Shown here: in pieces, positions 13,601-24,897 of the stretch
How positions within the stretch are numbered: the first letter of the stretch is position 1
How the letters are laid out: each line of letters opens with the position of its first letter
NCBI RefSeq assembly: GCF_018139145.2
Contig: NC_059478.1
Coordinates: 8,990,001 to 9,054,000 of the forward strand
Reading direction: 5' to 3'
DNA from: Gymnogyps californianus
Lineage: Eukaryota; Chordata; Aves; Accipitriformes; Cathartidae
DNA length: 64,000 bases
Notes under the pieces: generated by a model
Seen by the model: only the letters and a program-made list of their open reading frames with translations
Told to the model about the DNA's origin: nothing
Databases searched by the model: none
Program-made: the position numbers and the translations under genes

Positions 13601-16600
13601 GGAGCTGCCGCTGCCCGGAGCCGACATCCTTGACTTCAGCCGCGGCGTGACCGACCTCGATGCTGTGGGCAAGGAGGCGAGCGCCTATGCCGACGCCAAG
13701 GTGCGTGAGTCCCTGCCCTCTACTCTTGGGGCACGGCGTGGCCCCGGCCCCACGGCTCTGATGCGCATCCCGGGGGCCTGGGGATCAGGAGGGATTGTGC
13801 AGCATTCCCCGGCTCCCAGATCAAAGCCATCTGCCACCACAGGGCTGCCCTTTGGCTCGGGGCCCAGGGCGCTCCCGGAGAGCTCTGTGCCGAGGCTCAG
13901 CTATGTGCAGCCACATGGAAAGTGTCTGGGGCAGCGCTGATAGGGATTTTTTTCCACCAAAAAAAAAACTTTTTTCCTACAGTGGAAATTCCCATGGGAA
14001 GCATCAGCCTTTTCGGGAATTTTCTATGAAAGTATTTGGGCTGTTGTCAAAACTGAAAAAATACTGTCTTCAAAGTTTTTCAGCACCCCCAGCAAAGTGT
14101 GCATTTGCTTTGAATGCAGCAGGTTCTTTCCTGGGTATTTTGGGGGGCTGCTCTATGCCGCAGCCCGTGTGCTACTGGCGGCTCTCCGTGGCAAGGGGCA
14201 CGGGATCACACTTTCGACATCGGTGTTTTGCAGGGCTGCCTCCACCCTGAAGATATCCTGACAGCATCGCCCAAGATGCTGCTGCCCTCATCTGCCCAGC
14301 TGCCTGACCTGGGAACACCCCTCTCTGCCCACCACCAAATGCAGCTTCTCCAGCAGCTCCTGCAGCAGCAGCAGCAGCAGACGCAAGTGGCCGTGGCACA
14401 GGTTCTCCCCTCCGCTCTTTCCCGGGGGCAGCGGCAGGGCTGGGGCACGCTACCGAGCCCCTCGGTGCTGCCGGAGTATCCCCTGCCTGGAGACAGTGTT
14501 GAAAGCAGGCAGCTCCACGGGGAGGGCAGGCTGCCTCCAGGCAGAGATGCTCAGGTGGTGGTTGTGGGAGAAGCTGGGGCACAGGGGATGGGGAGGGACC
14601 ATCTCCTGGGCTGTGCAGCAAGGGGAGAGGAGTGGCAATTTGCCCTGACCCCGTCACAAAAGATGAAGTGCTTAGGTCTGCGTGCCACCAGGTTTCTTGG
14701 TCCTTTGGCCCCTGTCTGCTTGCCAGTGCCTGGCCTCAGCATTAGCCCCGGCCGACTGCTGCCTGGGCTGTGCAGCTGGCAGCTCATTCTCCATGCAGGT
14801 ATTTCTCATTTAAGCAGCTCTGTCTGCTTTATCCAACTCATTACCTTAGCTTCACTTGTTCCCCGACCCCTCACAGAGCTCTGTGCAATTGCTCGACTTT
14901 CTTCCTGGCCTGAGCGGTCGGCTCCAGCAGCCTTTCTGTGCTTTCCTGCGGCTTTCCTCTTCTCACATCAGAAAATCAGTATTGGTCCTTCTGGCCGAGC
15001 TGCTGCCCTGAGAGCCGGCGTGCCTTCTGGGATCACGGGCTTGGGAAGTTGATTTCCCCTCTGGAAGAGGGACCTGCATCCTCAGGGGATCCTTTGTGTC
15101 TGCCCAAGTCTAGTGTTGCTACAGGCAAAGCTTGCCAGGCAAAGCCGGGTCCCTCTGTGGTAGGGACTGCTCACCTTCGGTAGTTCCCAGTCTTTGTGTA
15201 CCTGCAGAGCCTTGCAGTGGTGATTTCTTTTTCTCCCTACTTCCAGATAAAAAAAAATCTGAAATAGTGAAACGCCATTTCTTGGCTGGCTCCTGGGATG
15301 GCAGCCAGCAGCCTCATCCCCCTCCCTCCAAGGGCTGACGCCCTGCTCTGGACCTCTGCCCACTCCAGAGTGGTTCTTGTCCCTGGAGCTGTCACTTAGC
15401 TGCTCTCTAATCCCTTCAGCGCACGCTGTGGTGATTTTGTATCATTGTAATTTATTAATGAAAAAGTTGGGCCCTGTCATGTCGAATGCCTCTCAGATGA
15501 CTGCATGCGTTACATCAACACCTCTGTCAATGGCACTTATCTTCTCTCAAAAAGTACCAAATCAATTTGTCTCTGAACATGTGGTGATGGGCACAGGCTT
15601 AATTCTTTACAAACAAAGCCGGGAGATCCACTGTGTTGACCAGGATCTGTGCTTGGTCTATAGCTATGGGGACCATCCTGTAGTTATCTCAGCCTCTAAT
15701 TACTTGGCTGAGGATGAAATGCCATTTAGTTCCATTGTTGACCAGAGACTTGCTTTTGCAAGGCGTTTCCAGATACCTGTGAAAGTTCCTTCTCTTGAAT
15801 TAAGGCCAGGAGTCCTTCCTCGGTCTTGTCCCCAGGGGGCTGGTGGCATGAGCCACTGCCCTTCTGCAAGGCATGACATTTGGGCTCTGCTCGCATCTTC
15901 TCCCGGCATCACCTGAGCATCCCCTGGCCCCTGCTGCTGGCGCCTGTGACAGAGACAGCTGCCAGCTGCGAGGAAGGATGACTTCCAGGCTGATGCTACC
16001 AGCACCAAGCTTTGGCACCCGCTCAGCATTTAAACATGATTCCACCTCCGCTCGGGTTCTCCCCTTCACCCACCAGCATTCGGCAGAGGGTCCCCGTTCC
16101 ACCGCACTGCTGTACCCCGCTGTCCCACCACTGGCAGGAGGAGGAGGTGACTGTGGCTCCTGCAGCAGTGGTGTGGGGTGTCTCACCTGGCTGGGGGCCC
16201 GCAGGCAAACCAGAAGAGCTCTGTGCTGCCTGCAGAGTCTTGCACCCCCTTTGCCTTTGGTCTGGCTTCATGGACGGTTGCAAGTCCCAGCCCCTTGCCT
16301 GGCCTCCTGCCACCCCCCGAGCTCGCTGTGCTTCAACTCTGCTCTGCCAAGGGCACTGCCCTGCTGCCTTGCTGGCTGCGTTTGGGCAGCTCAGGACAAA
16401 GCAGGCAGCACCTGCCTGCCAGCAGACCTGGCACTGCCTCCTGGTACCCATCCAGGAGGGCAGGTGGCCCCCAGCTGTGCTGCTTTTGGGGCCCTGCAGC
16501 CGCAGCAGCAGCTCACAGCTTTGGCAGGCTACAGGGAGCTCCCCGCTCTTCCCCAAGGTCACTTTCTAGGCCAAGGTAAAACTGTCTTTTTTGGTTGGTT

Positions 16601-18780
16601 GTCGGGGGGAGTTGTGTTTTGGTTTTTTGTTTGTTTGTGTCTAAATCCATGCTTTCCCAGTTCCCCACGAGCCTGGCTGGCTCAGTCCTTGCTGGAGAGA
16701 GGAGCGCTTATAGGAGCGATGGGTGGGTGGCAGGAAGGGGTGCTGAGCTGGTGTGGCCCCTGGGTGGCTCTGCACTGCTGTCCCCTTGTCCGGTGTACGC
16801 TCCTGGGGCTCTCCTTGCTCAAGCTCAGATCAGAGAGCTGCACCCGCTGCCCCTGGGCAGGGGCTCCTGGCTGGTCTCACCCAGCAGCGTCCCACCCTCC
16901 CTGGTACCTGCTGCTGGTGATACAGATGCTTGCTTGTGGGTAGTTATGCTGAAATGGGCTTCTTGCCCATGGGCTCCCCACGGGCTAACGTCCAGGCATT
17001 GCTTCCCAGGGCCAGAATGAGCAGCCACCTTGCGTCCCCATGTCTCAACAGCGCTCTGCCATCTGCATTGCTCCAGGCATGTCGTGCCTGTCGCAGCCGG
17101 AGCCGCCTGCAGCTCCATGGCAGCTCTGATGCTCCAGCCCCTGCTAGCGACAGATGCCGCTGGCAGGACCCTGTCTCTGGGAAACCTGCCCAGAAAGACA
17201 GCTCGGCCAGGGCTGGCTCACGGCGCATGGCTGCGCCCTCATGCACCCGCAGCACCATCCAGTCGGTCGAGCGTGTCTTCTCTTCCGCATCCATCTGGCT
17301 TCCTCCTGGGCTGCCCTTTCCTTGTGCATTCGCAGCACACGTGGGTGACCGACGGTTCAGTCAGCGCCACCTCCCTTTGCCTCCGGCTTTTCCATCAGAG
17401 AGGCCAGGGGACCATGCGCTGGGTTTGCTGAGCGTGCCCTGGTGTGACACTGCTGCCTGCCCCCACTCTCCCCATCACATCTGCGGGTACCCGCAGGGAA
17501 TGGCTTCTTCATCACATCATTTGGTGGGATGCTGGTGAGCCCTGGTAGATGAGCAGGGGTGGCCGGAGTCGAAGCTCTCAGCCCTCGAGCAGCATCTCCC
17601 ATGTGCTCACCCACTCTCTCCTGTCACACAGGTCCACTTGCTGAAGGACCAGCTGGCCGCGGAGGCGGCGGCACGGCTGGAGGCCCAGGCTCGCGTGCAC
17701 CAGCTCCTGCTCCAGAACAAGGACTTGCTGCAGCACATCTCGCTCCTGGTCAAACAGGTGCAGGAGCTGGAGCTGAAGCTGGCGGGGAACAACACAAGTA
17801 AGCGCTCCTGCCCCTTCGTCTCCCCACGCAGCTAGCCGGGTCTGTGGAGGACATGCATGTGGGTGTTTCTCTTTGGGTTTTTGTGCATTTCCAGTGGTTT
17901 TGTGTAGGGGAATATTAGTGCCCTTCTGGCCTGGCTTGTGCGTGTGCGCCAGGGTGCTTGCATGTAGCGTGGGAAGGGGCATGGGGAGGGCTGTATAGAC
18001 ACGTAGTCACATACGTCCATCAGCTGTATGTCCCCTTTCCCCAGTGGCTGCATGATCTAGGCCAGCTCCTTACGTGCCCAAGAGCCCCTCCTTGACCTTC
18101 CTCTCCAGCAGATGTGACCATCAGCTCCCTGCAGGAGCTGGGGTGGGAGAGAGAACTTTTTATCCTGCAAAACTGGCTCTTTGTTGGCCAGCAGCAGCTC
18201 CTGGCACCAGTGATGCCAAATGAGCCCCTCTAAATGGTAGCGGTGGGGAGGTTGACGCCAAAATGACCCCAGACCGTCGTCCTCTGGCCAGTCTGCAGCC
18301 AGCTGTGGTGGCCAGGGGACACCCAGGCAAGCCGGGGTGGCACTGCCTGCCTCTCAGCTGTGCCCTTCTCTTGCAGCGGGCTCCCAGGACAGTCTGCTGG
18401 AGATCACCTTCCGCTCCAACGTCCTCCCCGTCCTCTGCGACCCGACCACCCCGCAGCCTGAGGACACCCACCCACCGCCGCTGGGCCCCAGCTCAGGCTT
18501 GCCCAGCACCCTGGGCAGCCCCATAGGTAGGAACGACTGTCTGGTGAAGCTGGAGTGCTACCGCTTTCTGCCGGGCTCAGGGCCGCCCGCCCCAGAGCCT
18601 GTGCTGGGCAGCCTGGAGCTCATCAAGTTTCGCGAGTCGGGCATCGCCTCCGAGTACGAGTCCAACACGGACGAGAGCGAGGAGCGCGACTCCTGGTCCC
18701 AGGAGGAACCACCGCGCCTGCTCCACGTCCAGCCCAGGCAGGACCTGGGCGACAGCCTGGAGGACGAGATCGCGGTGTAG
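10605..18780 (+). CDS. NOS1AP: NOS1AP (CAPON), nitric oxide synthase 1 adaptor protein, 3' eight coding exons
   Basis: Adaptor that binds the PDZ domain of neuronal NOS through its C-terminus and recruits partners through an N-terminal PTB domain. Coding exons: 10605-10697, 11092-11150 (or from 11077), 11787-11895, 12139-12280, 13537-13700, 14234-14401, 17632-17797 and 18377-18780. All are GT-AG and in phase, giving 434 codons plus stop; with about 59 upstream residues this approaches the 506-residue human protein. The first four exons hold the rest of the PTB domain ([36 protein letters not shown]). Exon 14234 has a Gln-rich run ([15 protein letters not shown]), exon 17632 is a predicted coiled coil ([19 protein letters not shown]), and the last exon ends in DEIAV, the PDZ ligand. 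The linker at 13537-13700 is the least conserved part. The gene start is outside the window. Identity is secure from near-identical blocks. Confidence 0.97.
11077..11091 (+). other. NOS1AP: Alternative 15-nt exon extension of NOS1AP encoding LLLLQ
   Basis: Two AG acceptors lie 15 nt apart, at 11075-11076 and 11090-11091. Use of the first adds codons CTT CTT TTG TTG CAG (Leu-Leu-Leu-Leu-Gln) before KKEW. Human NOS1AP isoforms differ by this same five-residue insert after the lysine run, so the tandem acceptor appears conserved. The insert's T-rich codons also serve as the pyrimidine tract of the downstream acceptor. Confidence 0.75.
14402..17631 (+). other. NOS1AP: NOS1AP intron between the poly-Gln and coiled-coil exons
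   Basis: This 3.2 kb intron has no supported exon. Most of it is GC-rich and featureless. The exception is about 15.42-15.80 kb, a compositionally distinct block described separately. Confidence 0.8.
15425..15800. other. Compositionally distinct intronic block, candidate conserved noncoding element
   Basis: An AT-balanced segment of nonrepetitive sequence sits within the GC-rich NOS1AP intron. It carries a chance-looking open frame (15377-15916, plus strand) that resembles no known protein. It has no poly-A tail, terminal repeats or recognisable CR1 end. Sequence of this texture is often a conserved noncoding element or a very old transposon remnant; the two cannot be told apart here. Confidence 0.3.
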
Positions 18781-21490
18781 GGGTCGGCAGGAGGTGGTGC
18801 GGAGCAGCAGGGACCCGCCGGAGCTGGGGCGGACCTTGGCCATAGCCCCCTGGCCCTGGCAGGGATGGGACAGCCCGGAGGGAGAGGGGGTGAAGGAGGG
18901 AGCACGAGGCTTCCAGCACACGGCCGGGAGGCGTGCAGAGGTGAGGATGGAGCCGTGCCGAGGGGGTGCGCCGGGCGTGCTGTGCTCCAGCGTGCATGGG
19001 CTTGTGTGCTGAGCTGGAGCATCCTCACTTCACATCGGACAGTGAGCTGACAGCTGCTTGTGCTACCCCCTGGTCCCTGTCCCCCCGCAAGCTGCGTTTC
19101 GAGGTCAGGCAGAAGCCAGGGACTCCCTGCTGGATTAGCCACTGCTGCTGGTGGAGAAGCAGTAAAGCAGATGAAGGTTTTTGCTGGGGGAACGAGAGAG
19201 CAGGCACGGGGCAGTGAGCAGGGACGAGAGGGACTGCGGAGGCAGCGCCGGGGTGGTGAGCAGGGACAGAGCCGCTGGCAGGGGGTCTGGCTCTCTGCAT
19301 GGTAGAGAGGGTGGGAGATGAGGCCAGGGCTGTGCCAGCGGGGTGGCTAGGGTTGTGACGATGCACTGTTGGCGTGGGTGCGCAAGTGAGAGGTGAGGCA
19401 GCAGGGGACAGTGGGGATGAGCCTGGGAAGGAGCTGAAGGGATGAGATGAGGTTGCGCAGGGTGGCTGGGCGCAGGCAGCTCCTGGCAGGGTGATGGTGT
19501 TTGTGGCACTTCCAGGACAGGGTTTGTCCCTGCCTGTGGCAGGTGGAGGGTGTGCGGGCACCACCCGCTCCTCTCCCAGGCTGTGGAGCAGAGAGGAAGG
19601 CACAGCTTGGTGTGGAGCAGGGAGCCAGGACATGCAGCACGGGGCTGTAGAGTGTCCTTCCCCTCATTGTCCAGTCCTTGGGCTCCTCGGCATGGCTGCC
19701 AGGTTTCAAAGCCTTTCTGGTGCTCTCAAGTCAGTTTGCAAGCACTTCCCTGCACCCCCCATCACCACAAACTCCCTGCTTTGCTTTATAGACAAACCCT
19801 CCCATTTCCAAGCAGTCGTTTGCCCCCAGACCAGGGCTGGGGGATGCAGTGCTGGCATCGGCTGTGTGCAGGGAGGGCCACGCTCGCCAGCCCTCGATGG
19901 GGAGCGAACTGCTGGTGTCTGCAGGGGGGCTCCTTCACGTCTCTGGTTTGCACCCTCCAGAAAAGTGAATCCAAGATCTCAGGATCCCCCACCAAACCCC
20001 AAGACGCCCATGGCTGAGAGCCGCCTGTGGGGGCCTCCAAGGGATCCAGAGCTTGTTTCTTTTGTGCAAGCACATTTATCAGCTGCCTGTTGCTGCAGCC
20101 TCTAAGAGGCCACAGCTGAAGGGGTACGAACCAGAGTCCTAATGTCCCCCCTGCTTCTTGTGGAGACACTCAATGAGGTGGGGATTAGCACAGTTGTCTT
20201 CCTCCCCATCCACCTTCCTATCCTACTTCTGCTTCGCTTTGTTGCCTCCCTGCTACTCCCGCCTTCGCCAACTCTGTCTCTGCTAGATGTGCCTGCAACT
20301 AACCCCTAGCTGAGCATCTCCCAGACATGAGCTCTTGCTCTCCTCCAGGGCTTAGCCCGGCTGCTGAGGAAGGTCCATTGCTTCTTTCTGCCCTGGTCCC
20401 CTTGGGACTGAGGGCTGCTGAGGAGTGAGGTGTGGGTGAGACCCTCGGGGTCGGTACGAGCTGTGCTATGCAGCCTCCACCACAGGAGGAGGCTGGATGC
20501 TGTGAGGAGCTAGAGAGTCCTAGTGGGAAGGAAGGACGGACATGTTTCAGTGTCCCCAGCAGTGGCCTGGTGTCCAGGGCAGACCCTGCGCCGGCCACAG
20601 AGGGGGCAGAGTGGGAGCGGGTGCTGTTTGGGACACGGGTGCTCCTGTCCTCTGGCCACCAATACCTCCATATGCCCTGTCCCACACCGCTGTGGGCACA
20701 GCTGTGTGCCAGCCCCTCTGCTGGGGACCCCAATGTCCCACTGCCAGCTCGCAGTGGTTGGAGGTGAAAGCCTGGAGTGGGAGGCTGGTCCTGCCAGGAG
20801 GGAGAGGTGGGGATGGCAGCACGCACAGGGCATGGCACAGGCAGGGTAGGGATGCATGGGTGAGCTCGGAGAGGGATTTCCATGTGGGCAGACAGGTTGT
20901 ACAGGAGAGGGGACAGCAGGAGCTCAGCCATACTCATTCATCTTCAGGGCAGATGAAGGGAGAGCCCGGGAGGAGCAGCAGCAGGCAGGAGGTCTCTTCC
21001 AGGCTGGGCTGCCTCAGAAAGCAGGCAGGGCTGAGCCATCTCCGTGCACCACCGCTCCTGCCCGTCCCTGCTGCACACACGCAGCCCAGGCGGTGCCCCA
21101 CGAGGAGCTGTTGGGATCGGCTCGGGCTCCTGCCCGGCAGTCTGCCCACAGGGGACAGTGGCAGGTGCCCCACAGGCTGAGAGGGTGCTGCCGGAGCCAG
21201 GTGGGACCCTGCCAGTGTCCTGCCGTACAACGGGTGTACATGTGTAAATGATCCTCCTCGTAACTCAGCGCTGCCTCCAAGACGCCTCTCTAGCCTCTCA
21301 CTTTTGTTATGGACCTTGACTGGGGATTTATAGCTATATTTTTTGTCCTTTCTTTTCCTACAACTGTCGTGTTACTAACTGTTGACTCAATCTATCTGGG
21401 AAACCAATCTGTCAATGTAAGTGCACTTAACCCTTGGGTGTTGTCATTAGTCGACTGGCTTTTGCTAAATAAATCTTTCTATTTCTCAAG
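18781..21490 (+). other. NOS1AP: NOS1AP 3'UTR with polyadenylation signal
   Basis: Follows the DEIAV stop codon at 18778-18780. A canonical AATAAA is at 21468-21473, preceded by AT-rich sequence and followed by a T/C-rich stretch. No earlier AATAAA was noticed after the stop. The end is inferred from the signal; no transcript evidence is available. Confidence 0.65.
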
Positions 21491-21962
21491 GCTTTCTGTT
21501 GTCTCTTCCTTCTCGCTGACTCTCTCTCTTTCTGTACTTCTCTCCCCCTCCACACTGGGAGCCAGCACCAGCGGTGGCATCCCTTGGTCTTGCACAGACC
21601 CCCACCAACCTAAGCATCCTCCCCTGCGGGACCCTTGCTTGTGGTGCCCGCTGCAGGCTGCCCCTGAGAGCGAGGTGCCCCAAACATTGCTGGGAGTAGA
21701 GGCGTTTCAGTCTTCCCCTTCAGCTACTGCACAGCGGAGGCTCATCTCAGGGCTGACCCAACAGCTCGAGGGTGCCGAGGGGTTCCCGGCATCTGCAGAG
21801 CTCCCCACGGAGATGCAGAGATGCTAAGCAGCGCTTTCAGCGGTTCGGGAGATTTTTGGCTGCTGGGGAAGGAAAAGTCGGGAAGAGCCTCTCTTAAAGG
21901 ATGGCGGAAGTGTTCTGTAGGCAAGAGCAGCAGGCAGACAGGGTTGGCTGCTCCTAAAACAA

Positions 21963-22028
21963 TTTATTCTGCCGCTGGCAGGAGCGATGGAGCAGTGCCC
22001 TCCCGCGGTGGCTGCCTGGCTGTCGGGG
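21963..22028 (-). promoter_or_regulatory. SPATA46: SPATA46 short 3'UTR and poly(A) signal
   Basis: TTTATT at 21963-21968 reads AATAAA on the minus strand, only about 60 nt after the SPATA46 stop. It lies about 490 bp from the convergent NOS1AP signal, so the two genes appear to end tail to tail. Confidence 0.6.
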
Positions 22029-23286
22029 CTACACGGGCGCCCTGGGGGCTGCAGCCTCCTGCTCCTTCTGCTCCTTCTCCCACAGGGCCTTGAGCTTGCG
22101 GTAGTACACCTTGCAGCTGTAGCCCTCCTGGGAGCTGTGCTGGATGTGGGTCTTGACCGACCACAGCGTGGGGAAGATGCGGCAGCACGACATGCACTGG
22201 TAGCCACGCTGGGGCACTGGCTGCCACTGGGAAGCGGTGAGGATGTCCCGGACCGTGATGCTGGCTCTGCTGCTGGCCAGCCTGCCCTTCTCAGGGGGCT
22301 GGGGCTCATCTGAGGAGCCGGAGGAGGAGCAGACGATCTCTGAGAGGTCATCAGGCTCCTCACACTCCTGGGTGCCGGTGGCCAGGCTGGAGGAGAGCCT
22401 GCCCGGGTGCTGCTGGGCGGCTACTTTGGTGCACATGAAGTAGCTGTAGGGCGAGAACCAGGGCCGGTAGATGGTGCAGGTGTGGGCAGGGAGCTCGCTG
22501 CCCGGCGGGGCTGTGGGGCTGCAGGCTGCGGAGGAAAGGGCTTGCAGTGAGTTGGGGGTCCTTGTAAGAGCCTGGTCCCCCACGGGGTTGGGAGCGGTGC
22601 TGGGGACCCTTCCTCTCTGTCTCCATGGGATGCAGAGGTGGCTGGCTCTGTCCCAGGACATCCCCCCGGCATGGAGGGTACCATCCCTCCCCCTACGGGA
22701 TGCAGCGGTAGAGATGGGCACAGGATGCTGGTGGGCACTGAGGCACCGGCACAGCACAAGGCTCACCCAGCAGCCCACTGGGGCCATCCCACGGAGAGCT
22801 GCACTGGCACGGGGGCAGCGATGGGGGGGCTGAGGTGGTGCTCCCAGGGGCAGCACCCACAGCTTTGAGGATTCCTGCTGGGAAGACATGGGGGAAAAAC
22901 CAGTGTAGCTCAGAGGTGGGGTGTGACTGCAGAACCCTGCCAGGTCCCCAGAAAGCACCCACTGCCACAGATTGACCCGCTCTCCTTACCCCACCCACGC
23001 AGGAGGACATGCCCAGCCAAACCCCTCCACTGCCCATCTGCCCGCAGGCCATCGCTGTGCTGTGCGAGGCTGAGCGGTGCCATGGCTGTGACCAGGAGGT
23101 GCAAGGGGTAGCCCTCCCCACAGGCCGTGCCAGCTGCCTGCACCCCCTGCCTGGCTGCAGCTGGCGGGCGCCAGGCTTACCTGGCAGGCTGGTAGAGCCC
23201 CAGGGGCACAGGGCCTCTGGGCTTCTTGTCCTGGTGCCGCGGGACATGGCCCCGCTGGAAACAGTGGGCAAGACAAAGCTCTCCAT
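22029..23286 (-). CDS. SPATA46: SPATA46, spermatogenesis-associated protein 46
   Basis: Testis protein of the nuclear-envelope/subacrosomal region of spermatids in mammals. Minus-strand exons in order: 23286-23181 (start ATG, MESFVLP), 22874-22767 and 22525-22029, all GT-AG and in frame, giving 236 residues against 261 in human. The junction of exons 1 and 2 gives TSLPGILKA, matching human TSLPDIAKT. The best conserved block is CTIYRPWFSPYSYF (residues 88-101). Near the end, C182-x2-C185-x12-H198-x10-C209 precedes KVYYRKLKALW, which is nearly identical in human. The middle is poorly conserved. Upstream in-frame Met codons exist (to about 23352), but the human start matches MES. It sits tail to tail with NOS1AP and head to head with C1orf226, as in human. 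Confidence 0.93.
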
Positions 23287-24036
23287 CACCCTCACGTAGC
23301 CGGTGTGTGGCTCCTGCGCCATGGTACCCATGCCATCATCAGCTGACATCACAAAGGGATGATGTCACATGCGTGTACGGTGCACAGCAGGATGCTCCTG
23401 GGCAGTGGGTTCAGCACCCGGGATCTCTGGGGAGCTTGGCTAGCGCAAGGGGACAGCCAGCCTGGGCTGGAGTGGGAGCCTTGGTGGGGTGGGCAGTGCA
23501 GAGCCCAGGCTGTGGGTCCCCCCTGAGAACCCTCTGCTGCTTCACGGCTGCCTGGTTGATAAGGGCCCCACGTGAGTCCCATCTCCGCAGGCAGCATGGC
23601 AGGTCCAGGTGGGGGTCAGCAGCACACCTTGCCCGGCAGCGCGGAAGGGACATGCCCGCTGTCCCCTTGCCGTTCCCTTGGTAAATCCTCTCTCTCTCTT
23701 TCTTTCTTTCTTTCCACAACCTGCTTCCCAAGTCACTTGGTGTCAGGTAAGAGACGCTCTCGGTGCGTTGGCAGTGCCAGCGTGGAGCCCTGGGCTCGCT
23801 GCTACCCTGTCTCGCCCCATGCTGTCCCCAGTGCATGCGCTGCCCTGTGCAGCCCTGACATTCCCCGGCTGCCCACAGCCTCTGCGGGGCTGCAGGAGCA
23901 GCCTCCCTGTCCCCCAAATTGTGTTCCCATGCCGCTGGGTTGGGAGCTGGCGGGCAGCTCTGGGATGTGCCGTCCCTGCTGGGGTCCCCCCTCCAGCCCG
24001 GCTCACACCCCTGCTCTGTTCCCTTTTCCCCTCCAG
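23287..24036. promoter_or_regulatory. Shared upstream region between SPATA46 and C1orf226
   Basis: About 750 bp separate the SPATA46 start codon (minus strand) from the first C1orf226 coding exon (plus strand). It holds a pyrimidine repeat, (TC)n(TTTC)n at about 23687-23714, then an AG and a strong GTAAGA donor at 23747, which could mark a small noncoding exon. No TATA box is evident. A bidirectional promoter is plausible but inferred only from geometry. Confidence 0.35.
23687..23714. repeat. (TC)n(TTTC)n microsatellite
   Basis: A short pure pyrimidine run of TC then TTTC units is visible on the plus strand. It could act as the pyrimidine tract of a splice acceptor at 23731-23732. Confidence 0.7.
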
Positions 24037-24047
24037 TGGACCAGAGC

Positions 24048-24897
24048 ATGTTCGAGAACGCCAGCGCCAGCACGGCACCCACCCCACGGCCACAGCACAT
24101 CCCCACCGCGGTGGGCGCCCCGCCACAGCCCTCCCGCCCCGCCGGCAGCCAGCACCTCCGCAACCTGGGCAAGGCCGTGGGGGCCAAGATGAATGACCTC
24201 CTGCGCCGCAAGGAGCCGGCCGGCCTCCCCAGCGTGGGAGTGATGGAGGTGAACGCCAGTGCTGGGGCCATGCTGGGCACGGGACAGCCAGCTAGCGAGG
24301 ATGGGTGAGTGTCCCCACGGCGTGCACCCTGTGGTGGGGCTGTTGGGACAGGCTGGAGGGGCCTTAGTATGGGGCTGTACATGACTTCTCCTCTGTGCTT
24401 GCAGGGCTGTGGGGCTGGACGCCTTTCCCCGGCTGGACCCCCCACCCCCCGTCACCAAGAAGCGGACACCACGTGCCCTGAAGACCCCACAGGACATGCT
24501 CATCGCGCCACAGCTGGTGGGGACCAGCCCAAGGAGCAGCACAGAGGAGCCCCCCGAACCGCCCACAGCCCACCCTGACCCTTCAGAGGAGCAGCCGGGG
24601 ATGAGGGACCCATCCCCTCCAGAATGCCCTGGGGTCCCCAGCATGACGGGCACCCCAGGGCCCAGCGGGGACCAGCCCACCAGTGCCCTTGCCGTGCCTG
24701 ACCTCATCCATAAGGGCAGCCCGGAGAGCCAGTGGCGAGCGGGTGAGAGGGCCACCGAGACCTCACCCCACATGGAGAAGCCCTACCACAGACCGGGGCT
24801 GGAGCACGAGCCGCCGGGGAGCACGGGGTGGCCGGAGCCACGTACCCCTGGCTGGGAGGTGGAGGGGCCCCATCCCGACCTACTGTCCTTCGAGTAG
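24048..24897 (+). CDS. C1orf226: C1orf226 orthologue, uncharacterised protein
   Basis: Function unknown. Two coding exons, 24048-24304 and 24405-24897, flank a 100-nt intron and encode 249 residues (human 272). The exon with the start codon begins at the acceptor 24035-24036, so a noncoding exon lies upstream. Blocks shared with human are MFEN at the N-terminus, SQHLRNLGKAVGAKMNDLLRRKEP near residues 41-64 (predicted helical and basic), FPRLDPPPPVTKKRTPRALK after the intron, PDLIHK, and the C-terminus GPHPDLLSFE. The rest is rich in Pro, Ser, Thr and Glu and looks disordered. There is no signal peptide or membrane segment. In human, transcripts joining NOS1AP to this gene are annotated; the same order here would allow that. 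Confidence 0.92.

Noticed and set aside
15377..15916. 179-codon plus-strand open frame in a NOS1AP intron
   Set aside because: No recognisable domain; better explained as a compositionally unusual intronic block than as a gene.
23287..23352. Upstream in-frame start codons for SPATA46
   Set aside because: They would add about 22 residues with no counterpart at the human N-terminus, whereas MESFVLP aligns with human MENFSLL.
23411..24445. 344-codon minus-strand open frame across C1orf226 exon 1
   Set aside because: Antisense shadow of the C1orf226 coding exon and GC-rich flanks; no family resemblance.
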